From: Oscillospiraceae bacterium
GTDB lineage: Bacteria; Bacillota; Clostridia; Oscillospirales; CAG-272
Reading direction: 5' to 3'
DNA: 52,947 bases
Assembly (NCBI GenBank): GCA_015064255.1
Contig: SVSP01000017.1
Location: forward strand, 1-52,947
A program made the position numbers and the translations under genes. This document shows, piece after piece, positions 35,201 through 42,668 of the stretch (positions are counted from its first letter, which is position 1; every line of letters starts with the position of its first letter). Below the pieces are notes generated by a model. That model saw nothing but the letters and a program-made list of their open reading frames with translations, had not been told where the DNA came from and did not search any database.

Positions 35201-35733
35201 CCACCATGTACCGTTGCTTTATTATCGGCAATTGTTCCGCCATACATCACAACATTACCGGAAGTTACGAGAATACCGCCACCGTTTGTCGTGTTACCGC
35301 CGGTAATCTTACCGCCACCTTCGCAATCGCAAAGAGTGAACTTTGCACCACTATTAACCGCTATTACGCTTCCGGTGCTACCGTTCTCAAGAGCAATAGT
35401 CTTGCCGTTAAGACAAAGAGTTATATCCGTTGTAATCTCCCAAGTAGCAGAGAGCGTTACGTTTTCAGTCAAATAATAATTGCCGGCATCTGTGGGCAAA
35501 GCATTATCAGACTCCCACTCAGTCCATTCAAGAATTTCTCCGTGCTGATATTCCCCGGCACTCTCGGTATGTACATTACATTGGGTGGTGTTTGAGCTTT
35601 CGAGCTGGCCGCAAAGTGTATGATTGCTGTGAGTACCCTCCGCAAAACTTGCCAAAGCTCCCGCAGGAATTATAACTGCAATCATTGATGCGCACAGAAG
35701 AATCGCCAACACCTTTTTCAAAAATCGTTTCAC
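32245..35733 (-). CDS. Large secreted repeat protein (PMP-like, BspA-LRR and InlB B-repeats)
   Basis: 1162 residues from a GTG with AAAGGA upstream. Signal peptide at residues 1-30 (KKVLAILLCASMIAVIIPAG). Residues 85-250: beta-helix-type repeats (GGGILVTSGNVVMYGGTIAD and close variants), like polymorphic-membrane-protein repeats. About 320-480: BspA-type LRR_5 (IPASVEYIGQEAFQNSAITK, ALKNLSITSLTLPASL). About 613-1053: seven Listeria-Bacteroides (InlB B) repeats of 63 residues, each with YTITFDTDGG, AP(E)NPTKEGYTF-GWD and MPAENIT-ALW. The last 100 residues are unassigned; no LPXTG or SLH anchor is seen. Likely adhesin-like. It lies between the GH43 gene and a GH43 ghost. Confidence 0.85.
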   Translation of the reverse strand: MKRFLKKVLAILLCASMIAVIIPAGALASFAEGTHSNHTLCGQLESSNTTQCNVHTESAGEYQHGEILEWTEWESDNALPTDAGNYYLTENVTLSATWEITTDITLCLNGKTIALENGSTGSVIAVNSGAKFTLCDCEGGGKITGGNTTNGGGILVTSGNVVMYGGTIADNKATVHGGGIYITSGNVVMYGGNITGNKALKDATGANTDRNKGKGGGVYAPSASAFVMYGGNITGNYAKDASYAAVYPNNFNMYGGTTGGMWGGVDWTFVVTKADGKGTLTISVTQTPLNERDINKWKNSNGDANQPYEDGYWKENVHYLPFEIETTPYVATKVNKLIIEEGVINIGSFVAQKMPLEDDGEVVIPASVEYIGQEAFQNSAITKLTFASNSKLKCLDSGALKNLSITSLTLPASLQCIHRWCLNNCKQLEHIEFLSTSLDANKCKGHQLDYYGYYQSGIVSSSETTFFSYCDELKTITFQNKEVRNILLTGGLLKSIIKPPANSNELVVYTIEGLIDEALANGQNTAVLKYSTTIDNHSGGEKIEIPDGFTLIIPSGVTLTNSSQLTVLGDIEIQDGGKLQNSGTLYSVDSATKLNDEKNNSEKYSGSGDSKPCYTITFDTDGGTDIAPITQGVGTAVTAPENPTKEGYTFVRWDEAIPATMPAENITRTAVWEINEYTITFDTDGGTDIDPITQDFGTAITAPENPTKTYYTFIGWDIEIPSTMPAENITITALWKANDYSITFDTDGGSAVAPITQGYGSAVTAPADPVKEGYTFAGWDTEIPETMPGENVEIKALWTVNQYKITFDTDGGNAIAPITQDFGTAITAPDAPTKVGYTFIGWDVEIPSIMPAENITVTALWKINQYTITFEIGADSENTCITLDYGTVITVAPGIPYRTHYTFVGWDKDIPETMPAENITITAVWKINEYTITFDTDGGSTIAPITQGYGSAVTVPDAPTKVGYTFIGWDVEIPETIPAENITVKALWKINQYTITFETADGTAIESITQDFGTSVTAPSVPTRKGYLFDGWDKEIPATMPGEDITVTALWTAYEYTVSDSIDAIRNDGWDAFAEKFIEDYYGGGILSPVEIFDTTLYKRHFRNNVAEELFETRILIPMEFLAYFGVDECYLQILITCDNNVFNTSDSDHTATITISVSFVS
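32579..33895 (-). repeat. Seven tandem 63-codon InlB B-type repeats
   Basis: Period 189 bp at DNA level. Repeats 5 and 7 diverge most (FEIGADSENT; FETADGTAIES). Near-identical blocks between repeats 4 and 6 suggest recent recombination. Confidence 0.8.
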
Positions 35734-35985
35734 GTCTTTATTTCCTTTCTGTTTTCACACTAATTATACTATCATATAACAGACAACTGTTTTGCGACAC
35801 AAAACCAATTATATAACTTTTTTGCATAATAAACAACAGAATTAGCGATTATTTACAGAAAAAATACAATTTGTAGATAATATCCAATTCCTCGGCTGTT
35901 TTTTGTAGTATTTACTACTATTATTCTTCTTGCTTTTTATTTCAAGCTCTTATTTATCATTTTTTCTGTAAAACCACAGTATTTA

Positions 35986-36054
35986 CAAGACCTCTCGGGC
36001 AAAAATCCGCACGCCGATTTTGAAAGCTTTGCTTATAAGAGAAAAGACTGAAAT
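35986..36054 (+). pseudogene. 3'-end ghost of a second GH43 gene
   Basis: About 22 codons still in frame (QDLSGKNPHADFESFAYKRK, then D and stop TGA) match the end of the GH43 gene at 32095-32161 (QDLSGKNLHADFESFSYRRD, then I). Nothing of the rest of the gene is found. It lies on the same strand, with the surface protein gene in between. Confidence 0.75.
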
Positions 36055-36073
36055 TTCTTAAGCTGCAAAAACA

Positions 36074-36117
36074 AGCCGCAGGACTTCGATTTTACGAAAT
36101 CCCGCGGCTGTTTTTAT
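36074..36117. terminator. Terminator of the MATE gene
   Basis: 15-bp imperfect stem AGCCGCAGGACTTCG / CGAAATCCCGCGGCT, T-runs on both strands; just past the MATE stop and after the GH43 ghost. Confidence 0.8.
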
Positions 36118-37496
36118 TGTTTTTTTATTTCTTTTTCGATTTTTTTGTAAGCAGTAAATCGCATCGTCAGATAGCAGGCAAGTCCTCCGACGACGTTTGA
36201 GATCGGCTCTGCCATAAATACTCCGAGAACACCGAAGCCGATCCGCGGCAGAAGAAGTGTCAGCGGTACAACAATGATCGCTTTGCGCAGAAGCGAGAAA
36301 AATATCGCGTGTTTTGCATCGCCCAAAGCTTGAAAGGTAGTCTGCCCCGCAAATTGGAAGGACATAAAAACGAATCCGAAGAAATAGATATTCATAGCCT
36401 CTATACCAGAAACGACAAGAGAAGGATCGTCCGAGAATATACCGAACCAGAAGCGCGGAAAGAAGAGCACGAGTGTCCAAGCCACTATCGTATATACCGT
36501 ACCGACAAGCGTATTGAAGCGAATACCGTCACGGACTCTTTCGTATTGCTTAGCACCGTAATTATAGCTGATAACAGGCTGTGCGCCGCCGGTAATGCCC
36601 GTAACGGGTAGCGAGAAAATATCCCTTACCGAGTTTGTAACCGTCATAATAGCGATATAAACGTCACCGCCATATATCTGGAGAGTAGAATTACACGCCA
36701 CCTGCACAAGGCAGTTTGTTCCGTTCATTATGAAATTTGACGTTCCGAGCTTGCAGATCTCTTTTACGATATCCTGTCGGATATTCATATATTTTCGTCT
36801 GAGAGGGACAGGAATATTCTTTCCGGTAATGAAGCAGATCACCCAAACGGCAGAAACAGCTTGGCTGATGACCGTAGCCAAAGCCGCGCCCGACACTCCC
36901 ATACCAAATCCGAATATGAAGACCGGGTCAAGCGCGATATTACATACCGCACCTATCGCCACGGTCAGCATACCGATCCTCGGATAGCCCTGTGCGTTGA
37001 TATAACCGTTAAGTCCCGTGGTAATAACCGAAAATACCGTTCCTATCAAATAAATATCCAGATATTGCTTTGCATAAACGAAGGAGGCATCTCCCGCACC
37101 GAAGGCGTACAGAATGGGCTTCATAAATATATACCCGAGTGCGGTAAGTATAAAAGAGCTCAAGAAAAGGAGCGAAAAAGAATTTCCCAAAATGCGGCTC
37201 GCCTTTTCGTCGTTTCCCGCGCCGCGTTCGATCGAAAACAGAGGCACACCGCCCGTTCCGAACAGTGCCGCAAATGCCATAATCAACGATACAATGGGAA
37301 AAGTCAACCCTACGCCGGTCAGCGCAAGACTGTCGCCATCGCCCATATGTCCCAAATAAATTCTGTCAACAACATTGTACAACAGTTGTACAAGCTGAGC
37401 AACAGTAAGCGGAACGGCTTGCGCGATTATTCGTTTCCACACAGGGCCGTTCAGAAAATCCACCTTACTGTTTTTATTTAAAACTAACTGCTTCAT
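36114..37496 (-). CDS. MATE family multidrug/organic cation efflux transporter
   Basis: 460 residues, twelve hydrophobic helices in two MatE halves. LVQLLYNVVDRIYLGHMGDG near the N-terminus and ITGGAQPVISYNYGAKQYER in the middle are the paired family motifs. Uses a Na+ or H+ gradient to expel cationic compounds; substrate unknown. Ends in a basic tail. Divergent from the glycosidase gene at 37699; ordinary context. Confidence 0.92.
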   Translation of the reverse strand: MKQLVLNKNSKVDFLNGPVWKRIIAQAVPLTVAQLVQLLYNVVDRIYLGHMGDGDSLALTGVGLTFPIVSLIMAFAALFGTGGVPLFSIERGAGNDEKASRILGNSFSLLFLSSFILTALGYIFMKPILYAFGAGDASFVYAKQYLDIYLIGTVFSVITTGLNGYINAQGYPRIGMLTVAIGAVCNIALDPVFIFGFGMGVSGAALATVISQAVSAVWVICFITGKNIPVPLRRKYMNIRQDIVKEICKLGTSNFIMNGTNCLVQVACNSTLQIYGGDVYIAIMTVTNSVRDIFSLPVTGITGGAQPVISYNYGAKQYERVRDGIRFNTLVGTVYTIVAWTLVLFFPRFWFGIFSDDPSLVVSGIEAMNIYFFGFVFMSFQFAGQTTFQALGDAKHAIFFSLLRKAIIVVPLTLLLPRIGFGVLGVFMAEPISNVVGGLACYLTMRFTAYKKIEKEIKKQ

Positions 37497-37641
37497 ATCT
37501 TAGTTTTCCTTATAGCGCTTATCGGTTAATAAAATCCTTATTATTATACTGCATTTTTATGAATTTTTCAAGGCGTTTTTCTACTGATGTGACATAAACG
37601 AAATTATCGGCAGATCAAAGATATACTGTTTCCGTTTAAGG

Positions 37642-37670
37642 TTGACAAGTACCCCAAAATGTGCTATCAT
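37642..37670 (+). promoter_or_regulatory. Promoter of the putative GH-A glycosidase gene
   Basis: TTGACA (37642-37647), 17 nt, TATCAT (37665-37670), 29 nt before the start at 37699. Confidence 0.75.
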
Positions 37671-37698
37671 AAAAATATCATGTGAAAGGAGTATGTTT

Positions 37699-38952
37699 AT
37701 GGATAATACTTTTCCGATGGGATTTTGGGGAACTCAAAGTATCGACGACGTTCCTCTTACCGACGTTGCCGATTGGGCGGCGTGCGGTATGACGCTTACA
37801 GTAGCTCCTCATTACAGTCCCGACCCCGTACGCAAACAAAAACTTATAAATTTGCTTGATGAATGTCACAAATACGGAATACGTCTTATTCTTTCCGACA
37901 GCCGTACCACTTGGCGTAACGCAGCTCAGGATCCACGTACGTACAGAACTCAGTTTGCAGAGGCGCTGGCTGATTTCGGAAATCATCCCGCAGTATTTGG
38001 ATTTCATCTTGGTGATGAGCCTCACAAAGAAAGCTTTGACGACATAAAAGTTGCCGCAGCGATCCAGCTTGAGCTTGCTCCGCACCTTACACCGTATCTT
38101 AATCATTTTCCCGGATGGCAAAGTCTTCTGCCGCTTTTGGGCTGCGAAAGCTTCGACGAATGGACTCATTCGGTGATTCCGAGTCTCGGAGTTCCGCTTG
38201 TTTCGTTTGATAACTACACACAAATGAATCCTTACGGCAACGGAGAAGGTGTAAATGACTATTATACGAGCCTGCGTGTTTATTCTGAAGCGGCGGCAGC
38301 TCAAAAAAGTCATTTTTGGAGCATAGTTCTGTCTGTTGGACATTTCCGATATCGCTGTCCAAACGAAGACGATATCCGTTGGCAGCTATATACGTCTGTT
38401 GCTCACGGCGCAAAGGGAATCATTTGGTTCTATTACCGTATGACCCGTTCACATATCAACTACCGCAATGCTCCCGTCAACGAATTAGGCGAAAAAACCG
38501 AGACGTGGACTTGGCTATCACGACAGCTTCGTCTTTTCCACAAAACCTACGGTCCTCTGATGATGCAGCTCACCCATCGCGGAAGCTGGCATCTCGGAAC
38601 GGTATACGGCGGATGGCCCGAATGGAGCAATAATGTTCACCCGCTTGCGACTGATTTCGTATCAGATCAAAAGCTCCCCGGTGTTTTCAGCCGTTTCACA
38701 GATGACAACGGTCGGGAATACATCGCTGTTCTTAACAACGATCAGCGCGAAAGCGGTATGTTCCGCCTGACTTTCCGTCCTGAAGTAAAGCGTCTTTGGC
38801 GCATCTGCTTCGGAGGAGTAGAACACGACGTTGCAACAGACCATTGGGATGCCTATTATTGCAGAAGCGATGACGACGGTCACATTGTTTCGGGCACCTG
38901 GCTCGCTCCCGGACAGATGGAAATATACCGTCTTGAAACAGACACACAATAA
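37699..38952 (+). CDS. Putative clan GH-A glycoside hydrolase, family not assigned
   Basis: 417 residues, no signal peptide. GFWGTQSIDDVPLTDVADWA opens a TIM barrel. FGFHLGDEPHKESF has an acidic GDEP at the position of a barrel acid/base residue, as in GH42-like and uncharacterised glycosidase families. VSFDNYTQMNPYG, then SVAHGAKGIIWFYYR, follow the barrel, and a short beta-sandwich with ITVLNNDQ-like strands ends the protein. A nucleophile Glu is not obvious. Start at ATG 37699 because AAAGGAG lies 8 nt upstream; the ATG at 37693 is too close. Its own promoter; terminator at 38974. Confidence 0.65.
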   Translation: MDNTFPMGFWGTQSIDDVPLTDVADWAACGMTLTVAPHYSPDPVRKQKLINLLDECHKYGIRLILSDSRTTWRNAAQDPRTYRTQFAEALADFGNHPAVFGFHLGDEPHKESFDDIKVAAAIQLELAPHLTPYLNHFPGWQSLLPLLGCESFDEWTHSVIPSLGVPLVSFDNYTQMNPYGNGEGVNDYYTSLRVYSEAAAAQKSHFWSIVLSVGHFRYRCPNEDDIRWQLYTSVAHGAKGIIWFYYRMTRSHINYRNAPVNELGEKTETWTWLSRQLRLFHKTYGPLMMQLTHRGSWHLGTVYGGWPEWSNNVHPLATDFVSDQKLPGVFSRFTDDNGREYIAVLNNDQRESGMFRLTFRPEVKRLWRICFGGVEHDVATDHWDAYYCRSDDDGHIVSGTWLAPGQMEIYRLETDTQ

Positions 38953-38973
38953 GCCATAAATACGACACAAACG

Positions 38974-39019
38974 AAAGCAGTAGGTCGATACGAAATGTAT
39001 CTATCTACTGCTTTTTCTT
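38974..39019 (+). terminator. Terminator after the glycosidase gene
   Basis: Stem AAAGCAGTAG...CTACTGCTTT with inner GATAC/GTATC pairs, followed by TTTCTTTTT. Confidence 0.85.
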
Positions 39020-39025
39020 TTTGTA

Positions 39026-39531
39026 AAAAAACACAGACATGCGGTGCGTGTCCTTACCGTCATCTTCCGTGGGATTCTGAACCCAAAGCGGACGTCGTAT
39101 GTTATTTCCGCTTATTTCTCTTCCCGTCCGCTTCAGCAAATCTTTGATTTGCGGGGTTCTTCATCTTTTTGGTTGCGTAAAAAAACACAGACACGCATCG
39201 CGTGTCTTTTCTCATTCGTGGGATTCTGAACCCAAAGCGGACGTCGTATGTTATTTCCGCTTATTTCTCTTCCCGTCCGCTTCAGCAAATCTTTGATTTG
39301 CGGGGTTCTTCATCTTTTCGGTTGCGTAAAAAAACACAGACACGCGATGCGTGTCTGTGTTTTTTACGGAAGGAGTGGGATTCTGAACCCAAAGCGGACG
39401 TCGTATGTTATTTCCGCTTACTTCTCTTCCCGTCCGCTTCAGCAAATCTTTGATTTGCGGGGTTCTTTATCTTTTCGGTTGCGTAAAAAAACACAGACAC
39501 GCGATGCGTGTCTGTGTTTTTTACGGAAGGA
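39026..39531 (-). repeat. Tandem array of terminator and tRNA-3'-end-like units
   Basis: Three near-identical units, with GTGGGATTCTGAACCCA at 39069, 39218 and 39375 (spacing 149 and 157 bp), then the true tRNA fragment at 39532. Each unit holds a GCGGACG/CGTCCGC pair, a GCAAATCTTTGATTTGC hairpin and a long ACACAGACACGC...GCGTGTCTGTGT terminator hairpin (39174, 39329 and 39486 onward). The block GGAAGGAGTGGGATTC of the last copies equals the 3' end of the tRNA-Ser. Short open frames here are not credible proteins. Confidence 0.75.
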
Positions 39532-39578
39532 GTGGGATTCGAACCCACGTGGGCGTGAACCCAAACGGTTTTCAAGAC
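39524..39578 (-). tRNA. 3' half of tRNA-Ser(UGA), truncated; element attachment scar
   Basis: Minus strand reads from the anticodon loop CTTGAAA (anticodon TGA) through the variable arm TGGGTTCACGCCCA, T-stem GTGGG-TTCGAAT-CCCAC and acceptor TCCTTCC with G. Upstream of the anticodon loop the stem pairing is lost and unrelated DNA starts. No D-arm or 5' acceptor exists. This is what a tyrosine-recombinase att site leaves at a tRNA 3' end. Confidence 0.85.
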
Positions 39579-39634
39579 TTTTCACGCCATCGGAATATAT
39601 CGCCCGATAGAGGATTTTGTGAGACTTTATCAGA

Positions 39635-39676
39635 CGCCGATTTCTCCCGTGTCATCGAAGAAATCGGCGTTTTTCA
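39635..39676 (+). terminator. Terminator-like hairpin at the element edge
   Basis: GCCGATTTCT... / AGAAATCGGC stem followed by GTTTTTC. A second hairpin of 16 bp (39721-39736 with 39744-39759, CTAAYGTTTTTTCTAA arms) follows. 39579-39918 holds no gene that I can see. Confidence 0.6.
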
Positions 39677-39918
39677 ATGAGTAATTTGCATTTTTTCGCA
39701 GGCTGTGGGAAGAATCGTTTCTAATGTTTTTTCTAACAAAATATTAGAAAAAACGTTAGAGGATTTCGATGAACTATGGGGCGTGGCTATACGGAGAAAT
39801 GATTGAATTCGGTATAGAGACATTTGAGTGCTGAATAGTGGTTGCATCGCTCAATAACGATAAAGATATTAACAGTCAACTACAAGTCAAGTAAGATCAT
39901 TTTCTCCATCAAACCCGT

Positions 39919-42591
39919 TTATTTGCTCAGTTCCAGAGACGGTTCGGTTTTATCGTTGATGGTCAGCCGTGCGTAGAGGTTCAGTATACCAGCCGTATGG
40001 TAATAGGAGGTGCCGTTGTAGCGCATCGAGCCAAGTACCGTCATAGATCCGGCAGTCTGACTGATGAGTCTACGCCCGATATTGTCGCCGCCTACACTGA
40101 CCACGCACACATTAGTGCCGCCTTCGTTGTCCACCAGATTCTGGGTACCGTAAGCAAAGGTGTTGTAGATCGTCTGCCCGTCCCCTTCTTTGACAATGAT
40201 ATATCTGCACTTTCTTCTGGTGACCGAATCGAACAGCTTACTGCCCACGTCATTCAGCGAGATCATATTCTTGCAGAATGCCGACAGATCGCCGCTCATG
40301 CGTAGCAGTACCGTTCCGTTCTGGAGACAGCCCTCTACCGTACCGTTATCGCCGCCAATTGTGATAGCATTGTAATAACAGCAGGTCACCAGCTTCTTGA
40401 TGAAATGCCTATCGCAATCGGTGAAATCAACGCCATAGGCGGCCGCCGCGATGGAGGTGTTCACCACATACACGCCGCTTCCCGTTCCGCGGATAGCGTA
40501 GGTGGTATTCAAGCTGCGATCCGCAGGGCCGTTCTCGGGATAGAGAATGCGGATACCGTTGACGCCTGCGTTCTGCTTCAGGGTAATCAGCGCTTGATCG
40601 GATGTGCCGAAGGAGGACCCGTCACCGTAATAGGCAAGCAGTACCGTTCCTTGGGTAATTCCCGTTGCCTCACGGGTGGGAGCGCCTGCAGAACCTCGCA
40701 GTTCTACTCCCGCAGGCACGGTGAGGGGAGCATCCAGATGGTAATATCCGCCGGGGAGATAGACGACGCCGCCGGTTTTGCCCGCTTCGTTAAGCAGTGC
40801 CTGGATGGCGGCGGAAAGGTCTTCCTTGCCGTTCACTCCACCCTGATACAGATACAGCTTGGCGACGGGTTTTTGATAGGTAGTCTTGTAATCGAGCGTG
40901 ATTTTTTCAGCGATTTCCGACGATTCGGTGGTGATTTCGCCCACACCGTCGGTCGCACCCGACAACTTTACGTTCACCGCTTTCACAATGCCGCCTGCGT
41001 TGTTCTGAATGCTGAACACGCTGCCCTCAATGCGACTGTTGGTTAAGGTCATGCCCCAGCGTGTGTCGATGGCATCCACCTTCAGTCCGATGTCGCAGTC
41101 CTTGACTACCGCATCATAAATAGAGCCTGCAAATTCGATTCGGTGTCCCTTCACGATCTGTATGCCATATTTGCACCCGTCTACGTACAGTCCCGCAAAC
41201 TCTGTCCATTCCAAATCACCTAAAATGAGTCCAACGGTATTGGCTCGCATATAGGTACGCAGAGCGTCGGCATCCACGGGAGATTCCGCTAAGGGCGATT
41301 CGATCCAGTATTTGCGATTAACGCTCACGCACTTCCAAGTACCTACGTCCGCCTGATTGTAGACCTCGGCGGCAGTACACAGGAAGGTTCCCTTTACGTT
41401 GTCAATGGAAAACTGCTCGTGAGCATTGCCCTCCACTACGCAGGCACCGATGCCCCGATAGCCGTTGATGACCGTGCATCTCGTCACAGATGCCAACATA
41501 TAGGACGAGCCTTCCCCCGTGGTGTAGAATGTGAAGGGATATTCCTTCACATTCTCTATGCTCTGCTCGGGATAGTAAACCGTCAGACCGTTGACGCCTG
41601 CTGAACCGCCGATCAAAAACAGGGCGCGATTAACAGGCTGATTCGCCTTTACTTTGGCAAGAATGACGGTTCCGTAATCGGTTCCCACGTCGGGATCCTG
41701 CCAATCGCCTCGCAGAGTGCAGTACTCGGGAATAGTCACCGTATCGGTCACCAAATACTTGCCTGCAGGCATCCAGACCGTTCCGCCGCCCGCAACACTC
41801 ACGTCACCGAGGGCTTTGTTGAGGATCTTGGTCACGTCGGTCTTGCCCGTGGGATCGGCATTGTACGGCGCTTTCGTAATGTCCACCGTAGCAACCACTA
41901 TGTCCTCGGTGGGATAGACCGTATCCACGATAAATCCCGTCCCCGCTATCTTGCCGATCACGGGAGGATCGATACTGCCGTCCACGGTAAAGCGAAGATT
42001 TGCCATCTTACAGCCGTCTATGGTCGATGCAGGGGTAGCCCAATACCAACGGATGTAATTGACCGCCTTTTGATTCACTCCGGGCATAGCAGGCAACCGA
42101 ACCTTCACATGGTTCCAGCCCTCTTCCAGCTTCTGACCGTTGAGGATTCCGTTGGCATTTGCCGACCAGCTGAATTCGTTCACGTCGCAAGTTCCCGATG
42201 AGGTGATCTCAAACTGGGAGTTGGTGGTGATCTTGGAAAGATTCTTTACAGACGGCAGATAGAGGTCAAACTCCAGATATTTCATCCCGCTGATATCAAT
42301 GGGAGCAAACTTAAAAGCGTTCACGCTGTTTCCCATCACAAAGATGGCGGTAGCGTCCTCACGGGTTGTCGTCGCCCAGATCATATCGGGGACAACGCTA
42401 TAAACAACCTCTCCTGTTGGGGGTGGCACCGGATCGGGATCCGCAGGAGGATCGGTTTTCGCAGGATTGGTTTTGTTGCTGTCACCGGTAGCTTCACCGC
42501 TCCCTTTACAAGATACCAGCAGAGCCGCCGATGCGATGAGAAGACTCATCGCCATGAGAATACAAAGCAGTTTTTTTCCTGATAACATCAT
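39919..42591 (-). CDS. Lipoprotein with two right-handed beta-helix (pectate lyase 3-like) domains
   Basis: 890 residues. Lipobox LLVSC (Cys28), then a Thr/Asp/Pro linker, so membrane-anchored outside the cell. About 60-210: a carbohydrate-binding-like beta-sandwich (MKYLEFDLYLPS). Residues 230-570: first beta-helix, with ADPTGKTDVTKILNKAL and GGGTVWMPAGKYLVTDTVTI. Residues 590-870: second helix, with GKTGGVVYLPGGYYHLDAPL and VPAGVELRGS. The start pattern is that of Pectate_lyase_3/GH55-type helices. Polysaccharide lyase or glycanase action is likely, but no catalytic triad is identifiable. 77 nt downstream of the GH36-like gene; same operon. Confidence 0.8.
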   Translation of the reverse strand: MMLSGKKLLCILMAMSLLIASAALLVSCKGSGEATGDSNKTNPAKTDPPADPDPVPPPTGEVVYSVVPDMIWATTTREDATAIFVMGNSVNAFKFAPIDISGMKYLEFDLYLPSVKNLSKITTNSQFEITSSGTCDVNEFSWSANANGILNGQKLEEGWNHVKVRLPAMPGVNQKAVNYIRWYWATPASTIDGCKMANLRFTVDGSIDPPVIGKIAGTGFIVDTVYPTEDIVVATVDITKAPYNADPTGKTDVTKILNKALGDVSVAGGGTVWMPAGKYLVTDTVTIPEYCTLRGDWQDPDVGTDYGTVILAKVKANQPVNRALFLIGGSAGVNGLTVYYPEQSIENVKEYPFTFYTTGEGSSYMLASVTRCTVINGYRGIGACVVEGNAHEQFSIDNVKGTFLCTAAEVYNQADVGTWKCVSVNRKYWIESPLAESPVDADALRTYMRANTVGLILGDLEWTEFAGLYVDGCKYGIQIVKGHRIEFAGSIYDAVVKDCDIGLKVDAIDTRWGMTLTNSRIEGSVFSIQNNAGGIVKAVNVKLSGATDGVGEITTESSEIAEKITLDYKTTYQKPVAKLYLYQGGVNGKEDLSAAIQALLNEAGKTGGVVYLPGGYYHLDAPLTVPAGVELRGSAGAPTREATGITQGTVLLAYYGDGSSFGTSDQALITLKQNAGVNGIRILYPENGPADRSLNTTYAIRGTGSGVYVVNTSIAAAAYGVDFTDCDRHFIKKLVTCCYYNAITIGGDNGTVEGCLQNGTVLLRMSGDLSAFCKNMISLNDVGSKLFDSVTRRKCRYIIVKEGDGQTIYNTFAYGTQNLVDNEGGTNVCVVSVGGDNIGRRLISQTAGSMTVLGSMRYNGTSYYHTAGILNLYARLTINDKTEPSLELSK

Positions 42592-42668
42592 CGTAAATTC
42601 CTTTCTGTGGATTTAGTCTTGTAAGCCGTGAATAACGCTGTAATAACCGAACATCGCAGATGTGCCCC

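Noticed and set aside
39026-39578. CRISPR-like array
   Set aside because: Unit length is about 150 bp with no unique spacers, and each unit contains terminator and tRNA-like sequence; no cas genes nearby.
39044-39680. Several overlapping frames of 60-120 codons
   Set aside because: They are translations of the tandem array and tRNA fragment; frames in successive units repeat the same peptides, a known source of false genes near tRNAs.
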